Source: Litoribacter ruber (GTDB taxonomy: Bacteria; Bacteroidota; Bacteroidia; Cytophagales; Cyclobacteriaceae). From it: 64,000 nt of DNA. The notes beneath the pieces were generated by a model that was not told the origin of the DNA, searched no databases, and was given only the letters and a program-made list of their open reading frames with translations. The stretch covers positions 248,001 to 312,000 of the forward strand of contig NZ_JAHBGI010000001.1 in NCBI RefSeq assembly GCF_018500185.1, written 5' to 3'. Below are positions 43,022-52,619 of this stretch, in pieces (the first letter of the stretch is position 1; each line of letters starts with the position of its first letter). The position numbers were made by a program, and so were the translations under genes.

Positions 43022-44656
43022 TTATTTTTTCAATACAGGAAGTAGTGGTTGACCTGTGGCGCCATTTGGCAATCTAGTTTTTAACAGCATAGCCAAAGTA
43101 GGAGCAATATCTGTAATAGTGCAGTATTCAGCACTTTGCCCTGCTTCAATGTTCCAGCCATAGAATACGATAGGTACATGGGTGTCATAGTTGTATCCTG
43201 TGCCGTGGGTGGTGCCCTTCCAGGAATTGGTCAACCATGCCGGCTCCAAAATGAGAAGGATATCTCCGGAAGCTTTATGGTTGTAGCCCATTTGAAGAAG
43301 GTGAGAGCGCCCTTGGGTAAACTCGCTTCTTCTCATATCTGAAGCGGTATAAGCCTCTTTGATGCCTTCAAACTTGAGTACGTACTCTGCAAGAGCCCGC
43401 TGCATTTCCTCCAGGTTTTTTCCTTTTTCAGCAATTAGTTTTTTGTTAAGGAAAATTTGCTCGTTGGAGTAGTTTTCGATCCACTCACCTTCGCCAAATT
43501 TGTCTTTTGCAAAGCCTTTCAGTTGGGTTACCAAAAAACGGCCGTCCAAATTTCCTGCAGGTACGTTTTCGCTTTTCATATATTCTACAATATCTGCTAC
43601 TCCATGGTCGGCGGTGAGAAATACCAGGTAATTTCCTTCGCCATAAGTCTCGTCCAGGAAGGAAAGGAATTTTTCAATATCCTGATCCAGTCTCAAGTAA
43701 TTGTCTTCCACTTCCACTGATGCAGGTCCAAATCTGTGGCCTATATAATCAGGTGAAGAGAAGCTTACGGCCAAAAAGTCCGTTTCCCCCCTCATGCCCA
43801 ATTCCTCTCCTTCAATGGCGGCATAGGCCATGTCCAGAGTTAAGGAATTTCCAAATGGTGTGGAGGAAATCATGCCCATCCCGCCGTTTTCGTCCTTGAG
43901 TTCAGCTAAGTTATACGGGAAGTCGGTGGTTTCCTTGCCGGCAAAGTTGCCTTCAAACTCGTTGGCATCTTCAATACTCTGTATATAAGAGTCGATTGGG
44001 TAGAGGGTTTCCCAGTTGCCTTCAAGATATTTTGCCGGTAGCTTTTGATTGTTGAAATCCTGAACCCACTGTGGGAGTTCATCATAATAATAGGTAGAGG
44101 TCATGAATTCTCCTGTGTTTCCATCGTACCAATAGGCATCACCGAGGTGTCCGGCAGGAAGTGAGGCTCCTCTATCCTTCAGAGCAATTCCGATGGTCTT
44201 TGACCTTTTGTTGGAAGCAAATCTCAGCTCATCGGTGATGGTGGTGGATTTCATGTTGCGTGGAGAAATCAAGCCAGCTTTTTCCGATCCACCCACATAG
44301 GAAACGGTGGTGTCCTCGGCACAATAAATTGATCTTTCCAGCTCCCTTACATACCAGTTGTTGGCAATAATGCCGTGTGTGGCAGGTGTGGCGCCGGTAT
44401 ATACGGATGCGTGGCCTGGGCCAGTGTAGGTGGGGATATAGTTGTAGTGGGCATTTTGCATCATAAACCCATCTTTCACAAGTTTTTTGAAACCACCGTC
44501 TGTATATCGATCGCTGAATTTATATAGGTATTCCTGACGCATCTGATCTACCACAATCCCAACTACTATTTTCGGCTTTTCTGACTCTTGCTGGGCAACT
44601 GCAAAGCCTACAGTCATCATCCAAATCATGGATGCCAGAACGGTTATTTTCTTCAT
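43022..44656 (-). CDS. PafA-type alkaline phosphatase
   Basis: Secreted phosphatase of 544 residues with an N-terminal signal peptide (MKKITVLASMIWMMTVGFAVAQ). PafA hallmarks are in place: nucleophile Thr78 in PTYTGPGHAS, Asn100 in ANNWY, and the Lys160-Asp-Arg162 motif in ALKDRGASLP that distinguishes PafA-type monoesterases, plus metal ligands in VVDQMR and LTADHGV. The C-terminal region ends in TDIAPTLAMLL. It hydrolyses phosphate monoesters in the periplasm and is often the main phosphatase in Bacteroidota. The gene stands alone. Confidence 0.93.
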   Translation of the reverse strand: MKKITVLASMIWMMTVGFAVAQQESEKPKIVVGIVVDQMRQEYLYKFSDRYTDGGFKKLVKDGFMMQNAHYNYIPTYTGPGHASVYTGATPATHGIIANNWYVRELERSIYCAEDTTVSYVGGSEKAGLISPRNMKSTTITDELRFASNKRSKTIGIALKDRGASLPAGHLGDAYWYDGNTGEFMTSTYYYDELPQWVQDFNNQKLPAKYLEGNWETLYPIDSYIQSIEDANEFEGNFAGKETTDFPYNLAELKDENGGMGMISSTPFGNSLTLDMAYAAIEGEELGMRGETDFLAVSFSSPDYIGHRFGPASVEVEDNYLRLDQDIEKFLSFLDETYGEGNYLVFLTADHGVADIVEYMKSENVPAGNLDGRFLVTQLKGFAKDKFGEGEWIENYSNEQIFLNKKLIAEKGKNLEEMQRALAEYVLKFEGIKEAYTASDMRRSEFTQGRSHLLQMGYNHKASGDILLILEPAWLTNSWKGTTHGTGYNYDTHVPIVFYGWNIEAGQSAEYCTITDIAPTLAMLLKTRLPNGATGQPLLPVLKK

Positions 44657-44684
44657 GGAATATGTTTGATTTAATAGTCTGCCG

Positions 44685-44692
44685 CAAAGATA
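44685..44692 (-). promoter_or_regulatory. Candidate -7 element of the PafA-like gene
   Basis: On the minus strand TATCTTTG matches TAnnTTTG, 29 bases before the ATG. No -33 element was found at the expected distance. Confidence 0.4.
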
Positions 44693-44867
44693 AGAAATCC
44701 ATATGAATAGGGCTGATGGACTTCGGATGAATGGGCAAGGGCATAGATTAACTGAGAGTTTTGGTAGTAATTATTAACCAATTTTAATGCTCTTTAATAA
44801 AAAGAGGTTGGTAAATTACATAGAAAGAGGCATTTTTATGTTTTTGAGAAAAAGTATGGATATGTAT

Positions 44868-46469
44868 ATGAAGAAATTATTATCAATCATTCTTTTAATG
44901 GCTATAGGGCTGGGGGAGGCTTTTTCCCAATCTTATTTTGATGACGGCCTTGACGCAAAATTTCACCGCGAGCGCCGTGAGGCTTTTAGAGAGCTGATGC
45001 CCGAAAAGTCAGTGGCAGTTTTCTTTTCCTCTCCGGTGAAAAACCGATCCAATGACGTGGATTTTATTTATCACCCCAACACGGACCTGTTTTACCTTTC
45101 CGGTTTTAGGGAGCCCAATGCGGCTTTAGTGATTTTTGACTCCCCTGTGGAAGTGGACGGGGAAATGCTGGATGAACTCATGTTTGTGCAGCCAAGAGAT
45201 GAAAATGCCGAAATGTGGAACGGAAAGCGTCTGGGAGTGGATGGCGTGAAAGATAAGCTAGGTTTCCAGCAGGTATTTTTAAACTCTGAGTTTGAAAAAG
45301 TTCTGGAAGGGGATTTCCAGAAGTTCGACAAGGTTCTCTCTTTTTCACTAAATAAAGGCATAGAAGAAAGCAACAGTAACAAAGAACTGCAGCAGATGAG
45401 GGAGAAGTTCATGAGTGCCGTGGAATATCCTGAAGATGCGAGTGAAGTTACCGGGCAATTGTATGAACTGATAAAAACCACGGATATCGAAAACTCCGCC
45501 AATGTGGCCCAGGTGATAGGCCGGTATAGAAGGTTTTATCCAGAAGTTGAAAACAATGAGGTGCTGAATGATTTTCTAAACGCGGACTCTCCGGAGAAGC
45601 GCATGGAGGTTCGGGAAAGAGTCCCCAATCACAAAGTTGACATTGCGGCTTTGCCTCAGATGATGGATTACCTGCGTGAAACCAAAACCTCAGAGGAACT
45701 TGCCATGCTTAAAAAGGCGATACAGATTTCGGCCATCGGACAGGTGGAAGTAATGAAGGCGCTCAAGCCAGGCATGTCTGAAAGGGAAGTGCAGGGGATT
45801 CATGAGTTTGTTTACAAGCGCTATGGTGCTGAGGGGGTAGGATACCCTTCCATAGTTGGTGCGGGAAACAATGGATGTATCCTTCATTATATTGAGAATG
45901 ATAAAAGGGATATAGATAAGCGATTGATCCTGATGGATCTTGGGGCCGAGTTTAGGGGGTATACGGCGGATGTTACCCGCACCATCCCTATTTCTGGCAA
46001 GTTTACTGAAGAAGAGAGGTTGATCTATGATTTGGTCTACAAGGCCCAAGAGGCAGGTTTTGAGCAGTGCAGGCCTGGAAATGATTTCAGTGAGATCGGA
46101 AAAGTAGCCCAAGAGGTGATCAATGAGGGACTAGCGGAGTTAGGGATCATTGAAAAAGGACAACGTCACCGCTACTTTCCTCATGGGACCAGCCACCATT
46201 TGGGACTGGATGTGCATGACAGAGGTACTTTCGGGACACTTCGTGAAGGTATGGTATTGACCGTGGAGCCTGGAATCTACATTCCAGAGGGTAGTGATTG
46301 TGATCCGAAATGGTGGGGGATCGCGGTGAGAATCGAAGATGATGTGGTAATTACCGGTGAAGGTTATGAAAACCTGTCTGCATTTGCCCCGAGGTCAAGT
46401 GAAGAAATTGAGAGAATGATGGAGCAGACGAGTGTTTTGGAAGAATGGGTGCTGCCGGAGTTGGATTAG
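44868..46469 (+). CDS. Aminopeptidase P family protein (M24), secreted
   Basis: Xaa-Pro aminopeptidase-type enzyme of 533 residues. An AMP-N domain begins at about residue 25 (DDGLDAKFHRERREAF), and the C-terminal M24 pita-bread domain has the dinuclear metal ligands: Asp pair in DLGAEFRGYTADVTRTIP, His in HGTSHHLGLDVHD, Glu in VEPGIYIPEG and Glu in RIEDDVVIT. I start it at the ATG at 44868 because it gives a Sec signal peptide (MKKLLSIILLMAIGLGEAFSQ); a longer frame extends upstream to 44787 but would push the signal inside the protein. It removes N-terminal residues before proline, here probably in the periplasm. Confidence 0.93.
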   Translation: MKKLLSIILLMAIGLGEAFSQSYFDDGLDAKFHRERREAFRELMPEKSVAVFFSSPVKNRSNDVDFIYHPNTDLFYLSGFREPNAALVIFDSPVEVDGEMLDELMFVQPRDENAEMWNGKRLGVDGVKDKLGFQQVFLNSEFEKVLEGDFQKFDKVLSFSLNKGIEESNSNKELQQMREKFMSAVEYPEDASEVTGQLYELIKTTDIENSANVAQVIGRYRRFYPEVENNEVLNDFLNADSPEKRMEVRERVPNHKVDIAALPQMMDYLRETKTSEELAMLKKAIQISAIGQVEVMKALKPGMSEREVQGIHEFVYKRYGAEGVGYPSIVGAGNNGCILHYIENDKRDIDKRLILMDLGAEFRGYTADVTRTIPISGKFTEEERLIYDLVYKAQEAGFEQCRPGNDFSEIGKVAQEVINEGLAELGIIEKGQRHRYFPHGTSHHLGLDVHDRGTFGTLREGMVLTVEPGIYIPEGSDCDPKWWGIAVRIEDDVVITGEGYENLSAFAPRSSEEIERMMEQTSVLEEWVLPELD

Positions 46470-46589
46470 TGGGGAAGGGACACATAATTTTGGACGTGAT
46501 ATGATGAGTAGTGAAAATTTATCTTGGTGCTAGACTAAGCTTGATTCGGTCTCCAGTCTACTCTAAACGATCATCGAAATAAATAAGTA

Positions 46590-46613
46590 AAAAGAGGCCC
46601 TTGGGCCTCTTTT
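46590..46613 (+). terminator. Terminator after the aminopeptidase gene
   Basis: AAAAGAGGCCC and GGGCCTCTTTT arms with a TT loop and a T-run. Confidence 0.88.
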
Positions 46614-46619
46614 TTGTTG

Positions 46620-46862
46620 AATAAAGTTTTTAATTGGCTGAAAATCAAACAGCCTATATTTTTTAACATTTAAAATAGAGTATCGGAATACTTTTTGATT
46701 TTACTATCCTGAAAATGTTTCACAAAAATTAAGAAAAATAAAATCCCATCTCTCAAAATGGTGGTTTTGTTAAAGTATACTTGTAAAAAGTACCAAAAAT
46801 AATTTTTGTATCTAGTTTTTCTCTAAAAATTCTCAGTGTTTTAGGTTAAGTTTTAAATCAAT
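46620..46862. other. AT-rich leader before the MBOAT gene
   Basis: No gene was seen. TAATTTTTG at 46800-46808 resembles the -7 consensus and would give a 5' leader of about 45 bases, but the -33 region fits poorly. Otherwise nothing recognised. Confidence 0.35.
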
Positions 46863-48263
46863 ATGCTTTTTAATTCCCTCGAATTTGCAATTTTTCTGCC
46901 GATAGTGTTTTTCCTTTTCTGGGCTTTGTCCAAAAAAGGCGTGACTGCGCAGAACGTGCTGTTGTTAGGAGCCAGCTACTTCTTTTATGGATGGTGGGAC
47001 TGGAGGTTTCTTTCGCTGATATTTTTCAGCTCCCTTATAGACTACTTTGTAGGGCTGAAGATGGCCAAAACAGATGAACCGACTGCCCGGAAGCATCTGC
47101 TATGGATAAGTTTGGGAGTCAATCTGGGTTTTTTGGCTTTCTTTAAGTATTTTAATTTCTTCATGGACAGCTTCACCGAAGCATTTACCTTCTTTGGAGC
47201 CAGTATCCCGGCTAACCGGCTGAATATCATCCTGCCGGTGGGGATCAGTTTCTACACCTTTCAGACCCTGAGTTATTCGATTGATATTTATTACAAAAGG
47301 CTGCAACCAACCAGAAACCTGTTGGCGTTTATGGCTTTTGTGAGCTTTTTCCCCCAGCTTGTGGCGGGACCTATAGAAAGGGCGACCAATTTGTTACCAC
47401 AGTTTTTCAGGGAGAGAAAGTTCAATTACGAGAATGCTTCTCAGGGTTTAAAGATGATGCTGTGGGGCTTTTTTATGAAAGTGGCTGTGGCTGACCGTTT
47501 GGCCATTTATGTAGATGATGTGTTCCAAAGTCCCGAAACCCACAGTTGGCTCACGCTGTCTGTGACCACCGTGTTCTTTGCTTTTCAGATCTATGGTGAT
47601 TTTGCGGGGTATTCCCTGATTGCAATTGGTTGTGCCAAGTTGTTTGACTTTGAGCTGATGACCAATTTTAGGCGGCCATATTTTGCCACTTCATTCAAAT
47701 CATTTTGGGGCAGATGGCACATTTCACTTTCCACCTGGTTTAAGGATTATGTTTACATCCCGTTGGGGGGGAGCCGAGTGAGTACCCAGCGGTCAAGTTT
47801 TAACCTGATGGCCACCTTTATTATCAGCGGTTTTTGGCATGGTGCCAATTGGACCTTTATCGTATGGGGTGCCTTGCATGGTTTTTATCAAATCCTTGAG
47901 AAATATTTGGTAAAAGGCAATGTGCCCAAGTACCTCATGATGGTCATTGTGTTTGCCTTGACATGTCTTGCCTGGGTGTTTTTTAGGGCTCCATCGGTTA
48001 CGGATGCTTTTGTGGTGATATCTAGGATTTTGACCGGTGCCGGTAGCGGGTTGTATTTTGGGGACAAAGGTATATTCCTGTTTGGCCTGATAGCCTTGTT
48101 GATCCTTTTCGTCAATGACTACATTACGGAGTACAAACCAGATTTGCAGCTGATCTATCACCCACAGGTGGTGGTGCGGTTCAGTGCCATACTTTTGATA
48201 TTAATGTACATCACCGCTTTGGGGGTGTTTGACAGAAGCCAATTTATTTATTTCCAGTTCTAA
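46863..48263 (+). CDS. MBOAT O-acyltransferase (AlgI/DltB-like)
   Basis: Integral membrane O-acyltransferase of 466 residues with about ten TM helices. The MBOAT catalytic His is in SGFWHGANWTFIVWGALHGFY, with the upstream FFPQLVAGPIERA and RRPYFATSFKSFWGRWHISLS motifs typical of AlgI-type enzymes. Such proteins transfer acyl groups, usually acetyl, across the inner membrane to polysaccharides. It is followed 18 bases later by an SGNH-like gene on the same strand, the usual two-gene acetylation unit. The exopolysaccharide cluster downstream begins at 52620, but three minus-strand genes lie between, so a functional link is only possible. Confidence 0.92.
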   Translation: MLFNSLEFAIFLPIVFFLFWALSKKGVTAQNVLLLGASYFFYGWWDWRFLSLIFFSSLIDYFVGLKMAKTDEPTARKHLLWISLGVNLGFLAFFKYFNFFMDSFTEAFTFFGASIPANRLNIILPVGISFYTFQTLSYSIDIYYKRLQPTRNLLAFMAFVSFFPQLVAGPIERATNLLPQFFRERKFNYENASQGLKMMLWGFFMKVAVADRLAIYVDDVFQSPETHSWLTLSVTTVFFAFQIYGDFAGYSLIAIGCAKLFDFELMTNFRRPYFATSFKSFWGRWHISLSTWFKDYVYIPLGGSRVSTQRSSFNLMATFIISGFWHGANWTFIVWGALHGFYQILEKYLVKGNVPKYLMMVIVFALTCLAWVFFRAPSVTDAFVVISRILTGAGSGLYFGDKGIFLFGLIALLILFVNDYITEYKPDLQLIYHPQVVVRFSAILLILMYITALGVFDRSQFIYFQF

Positions 48264-48281
48264 GAATATTTTTAAAAAATT

Positions 48282-49250
48282 ATGAAAAAATTGCTGATCA
48301 AAATCGGGATCGTGTGCGTAGCATTTGTGGTGTTGGACCTGGTGGTTGGAAGCTTTTTGCTTAACCTGTTGGAAAAGTCACCTGATGGAAGGTATTACAA
48401 GACCAGGTATTCACTTGAGGAAGCGCAAGAAGACATCGTGATTCTGGGTAGCTCAAGAGCTGAAGGGAATTATTCCCCTGCGGTGATGGAAGAAAGCCTG
48501 GGGATGGAAGTTTGGAATGCAGGAAGAGGCGGGCAGGGCTTGCCGTTTTGGGCAGCCATGAACAGCGGTATCCTTGCCCGATATACTCCTGATGTGGTCA
48601 TAATCAATGTTGAAAACGACTTTCTGAAGGAAAGTGTGGATGACCAGAGTTTTGAACGGGCAGCCGGTATACTCAGACCATTTTATAACAGGCACAATGC
48701 CGTCAAGAATTTTGTGGACATGGTTTCGGATAAGGAAAAATTGCTTCTTAAGTCCAACCTGTATGCGTTCAATTCCAGCTTTTACTATATGTTGAGGCCC
48801 TACCTTTTCGAGGGGATCGATGGCCGGGTGGAGGACAAGGGGTGGAAGCCACTGAAGGGATCATTAGCCGGTAAGGATATCCCTGAAAGAGTGATCAATG
48901 AAGACGACCAGGAGGTCCTTGATCCGGAAGCTATTATGATGTTTGAGAACTTGGTGTCAGAACTGCAGGATAAGGGTAGTAAGGTGGTGTTGACTCTTTC
49001 GCCGGATTACAACAAGAAGGTGGTGACAACCCCCACGTTGGAATACTTGAAAAGTGTGGAAGGGGTGTATGTGCTGGATTTTTCCAATGATGAATATTTC
49101 ACCAAGAATCCAGAGTTCTACACTGACCCCATACACTTAAATAAAGAAGGGGCCATGGAGTACAGTCGCAAACTTGCCCAAGAACTTAAGCCTATCTTGA
49201 ATGGCAGTAAAACAAAGAAAAATCTAGCCGTGTGGAATGAAATAAGATAG
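48282..49250 (+). CDS. SGNH-like acetylation partner protein
   Basis: Protein of 322 residues with an N-terminal signal-anchor helix (LLIKIGIVCVAFVVLDLVVGSFLL), the rest periplasmic. SGNH-type blocks are visible: GSSRAEGNYSP (Ser nucleophile), NAGRGGQGLPFW (Gly), and DPIHLNKEGAMEYS (Asp/His). It is the likely second half of a polysaccharide O-acetylation pair with the MBOAT protein just upstream, accepting acetyl and passing it on. A G-rich terminator overlaps its stop. Confidence 0.78.
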   Translation: MKKLLIKIGIVCVAFVVLDLVVGSFLLNLLEKSPDGRYYKTRYSLEEAQEDIVILGSSRAEGNYSPAVMEESLGMEVWNAGRGGQGLPFWAAMNSGILARYTPDVVIINVENDFLKESVDDQSFERAAGILRPFYNRHNAVKNFVDMVSDKEKLLLKSNLYAFNSSFYYMLRPYLFEGIDGRVEDKGWKPLKGSLAGKDIPERVINEDDQEVLDPEAIMMFENLVSELQDKGSKVVLTLSPDYNKKVVTTPTLEYLKSVEGVYVLDFSNDEYFTKNPEFYTDPIHLNKEGAMEYSRKLAQELKPILNGSKTKKNLAVWNEIR

Positions 49251-49270
49251 GGGTTGGTCGCCCAACCCCT
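49249..49270. terminator. Bidirectional terminator
   Basis: AGGGGTTGG (49249-49257) and CCAACCCCT (49262-49270) with a TCGC loop. It overlaps the SGNH gene stop codon and precedes the convergent UPF0316 gene end. Confidence 0.75.
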
Positions 49271-49274
49271 CAAT

Positions 49275-49877
49275 TCATTTTCTTAACCTGTTGTAGATCC
49301 TGGTGGTAAACCTTGGACGGTCCTCCATCACATTTAAGTCGTCTTCGGAAATACGTTTGACGCTTTCGATGGTGTAGAAGGCTTTGTCATTGCTGGATTT
49401 AACTTTTCCGATAAATTCCTGCAGGGCATCTCTTTTCATTACTGTAAAAAGTAAATTTACTTTCCCATATCTCCCTTCCGCTCCCACATTGGTGAAGCGG
49501 AAGTTTTTTTCCTTCATAAACTCAATCAACTCCGGCATGGGCTCCGGCGTGATTACCCTTACGAGCACCCTTCCCAAAGCTAGCTTTTCTTCAAAAATCA
49601 TCCCCACATAGGTGCCCATACCGAAGCCTGCTGCGTATGCAACATACGACAGCGGGTTGTCGATGTTTTGGAAAATCTGCCCGATTGCCAAAAGCCAGAT
49701 CAAGGCCTCGAAAAAACCAAGAAAAGGCGCCACCTTCTTCTTTCCTGCCAACACAAACATGATCCGCAGGGTACTAATGGAAACATCGCATACCCTAGCC
49801 AGAAATATCAATACCGGCATGATAAGGTAGGAAAATACTTCCTGGCTAATGCCCAGGGAAAGCACAAAGTCATTCAT
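49275..49877 (-). CDS. UPF0316-type membrane protein (DUF5698 + DUF2179)
   Basis: Protein of 200 residues. The N-terminal part has about three TM helices (VFSYLIMPVLIFLARVCDVSISTLRIMF, FEALIWLLAIGQIF, SYVAYAAGFGMGTYVGM), and residues 120-190 are a DUF2179-type cytoplasmic domain (FRFTNVGAEGRYGKVNLLFTVMKR). This matches the UPF0316 family, whose function is not known; the soluble half resembles nucleotide-binding regulatory domains. The gene is 62 bases from the preceding MFS gene on the same strand. Confidence 0.8.
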   Translation of the reverse strand: MNDFVLSLGISQEVFSYLIMPVLIFLARVCDVSISTLRIMFVLAGKKKVAPFLGFFEALIWLLAIGQIFQNIDNPLSYVAYAAGFGMGTYVGMIFEEKLALGRVLVRVITPEPMPELIEFMKEKNFRFTNVGAEGRYGKVNLLFTVMKRDALQEFIGKVKSSNDKAFYTIESVKRISEDDLNVMEDRPRFTTRIYNRLRK

Positions 49878-49939
49878 GGTCTTTTCATTTTATGCGGTGC
49901 AAAGGTAGGAACCTTTATTAGGAAGGCATAATGAAAGAA

Positions 49940-51115
49940 TCAAATCTTGAGTGGGCGCCCGACTTTTGTGGCCAAAAACAGAAATATCGCAGATGCCAGT
50001 ATCATCAGCCAAATGAATAAGTCCCAATTTCCAAACAAATCGAACAGGATGCCGACCAATAAGGGACCGACCGCGGCGAGAAAATAACCGATGGACTGGG
50101 ACATGCCGCTGAGTGAGGAAGTGGTGGCATCGGACATCGTGCGTAGACCTATCAGCGTATAGGCAAGGCTGATACTCGAGCCTAGGCAGAAGCCGACAAG
50201 GGTAAGCCCTACATAAAGAAGTGTTTCACTATAGGCGAAGAATGCTGAGAAACCAATTATATATGCCAGTCCCAATACTGCTCCTAGGCCCACTTGATTC
50301 TTAAATTTCACAGCGATCAGAGGGGCGGTGAATGCGCCGGCTAAACCTATGACTTGTATGCCCATGATGATCCAACCCGCCTCTGATGGGGAAAAACCCC
50401 GGGTAATCAAAAGGTCAGGCAACCAAGTGATCAGGGAGAAAAAAATAAATGACTGAATGCCCATAAATAGGCTTACCTGCCAGCCAAGTTTGGACTTCCA
50501 CACCTGCACGGAGGTAGTTTCTGTAAATGATTTGGCAACAGGCATTTTCTTTTTGCCGATTTGGGGCAGCCATACCAGCAGCCCTATTACAATAAGACCA
50601 ATCCAAGAAAGCAAGGAGCCCCTCCATCCAAGATTAAAAATAGTGGCTAAGGGTATGCTGACCCCAGAGGCCACCGCTGCCAAAAGGGTCATGCCCGTAG
50701 TGTAAATACTGGTCATCAAGCCAATTTTGTGGGGCATGGTGGTTTTGATGAAAGGAATCAAAAGCACGTTTCCAATTACTATGCCTACCCCAGTCAGGCC
50801 TGTGCCCAAAAACAGTAGCCAGCTTCCCCCAGCAACCCTGATCACTGTTCCGATTCCTATAATCAGCATGCCTAGGAAAATCGCGCGTGCATTTCCGAGT
50901 TTCCGACCTATTGCAGCGGAGAAAATGGAGAAAGTGGCAAATGTCACCAAGGGTAAAGTGGTGAGAAATCCTGCCCAAGCGTTGGATAGGCCCAGTTCCT
51001 CCCTGATCATGGGGATCAAGGGGCCTACTGCGGTTATGGATGGGCGAAGGTTAAACGAAACCAGGACCACACCCAATACCAATAGCAGGGTGTTTCTTGA
51101 AGTTTTTTGGCTCAT
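49940..51115 (-). CDS. MFS transporter, CynX/NimT type
   Basis: Twelve-TM major facilitator of 391 residues with typical CynX/NimT sequence: NTLLLVLGVVLVSFNLRPSITAVGPL at the N-terminus, TM4-6 with GTGLTGVGIVIGNVLLIPFIK and the second six-helix half from about residue 200 (GWIIMGIQVIGLAGAFTAPLI). The family includes the cyanate transporter CynX and the nitroimidazole transporter NimT. It starts six bases after the hemH stop, so they are co-transcribed. A heme or porphyrin-related export role is an inference from this coupling only. Confidence 0.85.
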   Translation of the reverse strand: MSQKTSRNTLLLVLGVVLVSFNLRPSITAVGPLIPMIREELGLSNAWAGFLTTLPLVTFATFSIFSAAIGRKLGNARAIFLGMLIIGIGTVIRVAGGSWLLFLGTGLTGVGIVIGNVLLIPFIKTTMPHKIGLMTSIYTTGMTLLAAVASGVSIPLATIFNLGWRGSLLSWIGLIVIGLLVWLPQIGKKKMPVAKSFTETTSVQVWKSKLGWQVSLFMGIQSFIFFSLITWLPDLLITRGFSPSEAGWIIMGIQVIGLAGAFTAPLIAVKFKNQVGLGAVLGLAYIIGFSAFFAYSETLLYVGLTLVGFCLGSSISLAYTLIGLRTMSDATTSSLSGMSQSIGYFLAAVGPLLVGILFDLFGNWDLFIWLMILASAIFLFLATKVGRPLKI

Positions 51116-51121
51116 CGGGTT

Positions 51122-52156
51122 TTAACTATTTTGGAAGACCAGATCTTCCAGGCATTCCACCCATTTATCGGTACTATTGAGAGAGGGGACAAGCTCCCAG
51201 TGTTCACCGCCTGCTTCCATGAATATTTCCTTGTATTCTTCGCCCACCTCTACAGTGGTTTCCAGGCAGTCGGCAACAAAGGCTGGGGAAAATGCCAGTA
51301 CCTTTTTGTTTCCGGCTGCGGCAGATTCCTTTATTACGTCTTCGGTGTAAGGCTGGATCCAGGGGTCATTGCCGAGTCTGGATTGGAAACAGGTTTTCAC
51401 CTTTTCCTCAGGCAGTCCCAGTCTGTTCGCAATTAGGCGAGTGGTGAGGAAGCATTGGGCCCGATAGCAGAATTGATTTTTTTTAGTATAGGTGGCACAG
51501 CACTTTTCGCTCAGCTGGCAATAGCCATCGCAAGAGGCTTTTTTGATTTGCCTTTCGGGCAATCCATGATAAGAAAATATATATTGGTCAAATTCTTGCT
51601 TATCGGTGTACGGCCTGCTCACGCTCTCCCATGCTTCCACAAACTTGGGGTGCTCGACAAAGTTGTTTACGAAGGTGATATTTGGAATCACTTGCCAAGT
51701 TCTGGCAATCTCCATCACCTTGTCAACGACTGAGCCATTGGTGGCGGAGGCGTATTGGGGAAAGAGAGATACAACAATGATCTTGCGGACATTAGCTTTG
51801 TTGAGCCTGTTGAGTCCAGCTTCGATGCTGGGAGACTGATATCTCATGGCAAATTCAACGTGATAATCTTCAGAAGGAAGTTTGGCCTCAAGTTTGGCTT
51901 TTACATCCTGGGTATGGTAAAGTAGCGGGGAGCCGCGATCGGTCCATACCTTGCGGTATTCATGAGCGGACTTGGGAGCCCTAAATGGGGCAATGATTAA
52001 GTTTACCAAAAACCAACGGCCTATCGGGTTGATGTCGATTACCCTGGGGTCCATTAAAAATTCTCTGAGGTATTTGCGTACGTCGCCGGTAGCGGTGCTA
52101 TCGGGAGTGCCCAAGTTTACGAGCAATACCCCGATTTTAGCTTTGTTTTTATTCAT
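51122..52156 (-). CDS. hemH: Ferrochelatase
   Basis: Ferrochelatase of 344 residues that inserts Fe2+ into protoporphyrin IX in the last step of heme synthesis. Markers are GVLLVNLGTPDS at the N-terminus, the active-site His in YIFSYHGLPERQI, the Glu near VGEEYKEIF, and CDGYCQLSEKCC..CYRAQC, a cysteine-rich segment that fits a [2Fe-2S]-containing HemH. Starts at the ATG at 52156. It leads a minus-strand operon with the MFS transporter. A well-formed Bacteroidota promoter precedes it (52198-52228). Confidence 0.95.
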   Translation of the reverse strand: MNKNKAKIGVLLVNLGTPDSTATGDVRKYLREFLMDPRVIDINPIGRWFLVNLIIAPFRAPKSAHEYRKVWTDRGSPLLYHTQDVKAKLEAKLPSEDYHVEFAMRYQSPSIEAGLNRLNKANVRKIIVVSLFPQYASATNGSVVDKVMEIARTWQVIPNITFVNNFVEHPKFVEAWESVSRPYTDKQEFDQYIFSYHGLPERQIKKASCDGYCQLSEKCCATYTKKNQFCYRAQCFLTTRLIANRLGLPEEKVKTCFQSRLGNDPWIQPYTEDVIKESAAAGNKKVLAFSPAFVADCLETTVEVGEEYKEIFMEAGGEHWELVPSLNSTDKWVECLEDLVFQNS

Positions 52157-52197
52157 AAGAAATAACCCTGTAATTCTGATTGGTTGATAAACAGAAC

Positions 52198-52228
52198 CAA
52201 AAATACGGGCTTATGTTAAGATACCCAA
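52198..52228 (-). promoter_or_regulatory. Bacteroidota-type promoter of hemH
   Basis: On the minus strand TTG (52228-52226), 20 bases, TATTTTTG (52205-52198), 42 bases before the ATG. This matches TTG-N19-21-TAnnTTTG. Confidence 0.5.
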
Positions 52229-52619
52229 TTTTTTGAGGAAGGGCCTTAAAAAAGATTCAGTACAGAATTAACCGTCTTGAGGTAAAGTTGGAAGGTTTTG
52301 TTTTAGAAAAAGGATAAAATTTCCACGAATTATTAATTTTGGTACGGGAGTTGGAGAAGTGTTAAACGGTTTAAAGGTTTATTGGCCTCAAAAGATTTTT
52401 CCCAGGATTTAAGTAGTGCTTTAAGGTCCCCGAAAGGGAAGGTAATTCCAGTGATTAAATTTGATAATCAGAAGTGTAAATAAATGATGAATTACATTTT
52501 TTATTTCATAAAATTTATTGAAATTGGTACATTATTGGATTTGCACACTTTTAGAGACTCCTGACAAATCGGGAAAATAAACAGAGATTAAAGGTTTTTA
52601 TTTAATAGTTAATTGACAG
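52229..52619. other. Leader of the exopolysaccharide operon
   Basis: No gene was seen in this AT-rich region. TAAATTTG at 52456-52463 resembles the -7 consensus on the plus strand, but its -33 partner is poor. No terminator or known anti-termination element was recognised. Confidence 0.35.

Noticed and set aside
44787-44867. Upstream in-frame extension of the aminopeptidase gene
   Set aside because: Starting there would place a Sec signal peptide 27 residues into the protein; the ATG at 44868 is preferable.
46500-46580. Possible tRNA-like region between the aminopeptidase and MBOAT genes
   Set aside because: No cloverleaf with T-loop and anticodon could be built; only the terminator hairpin at 46590-46613 is convincing.
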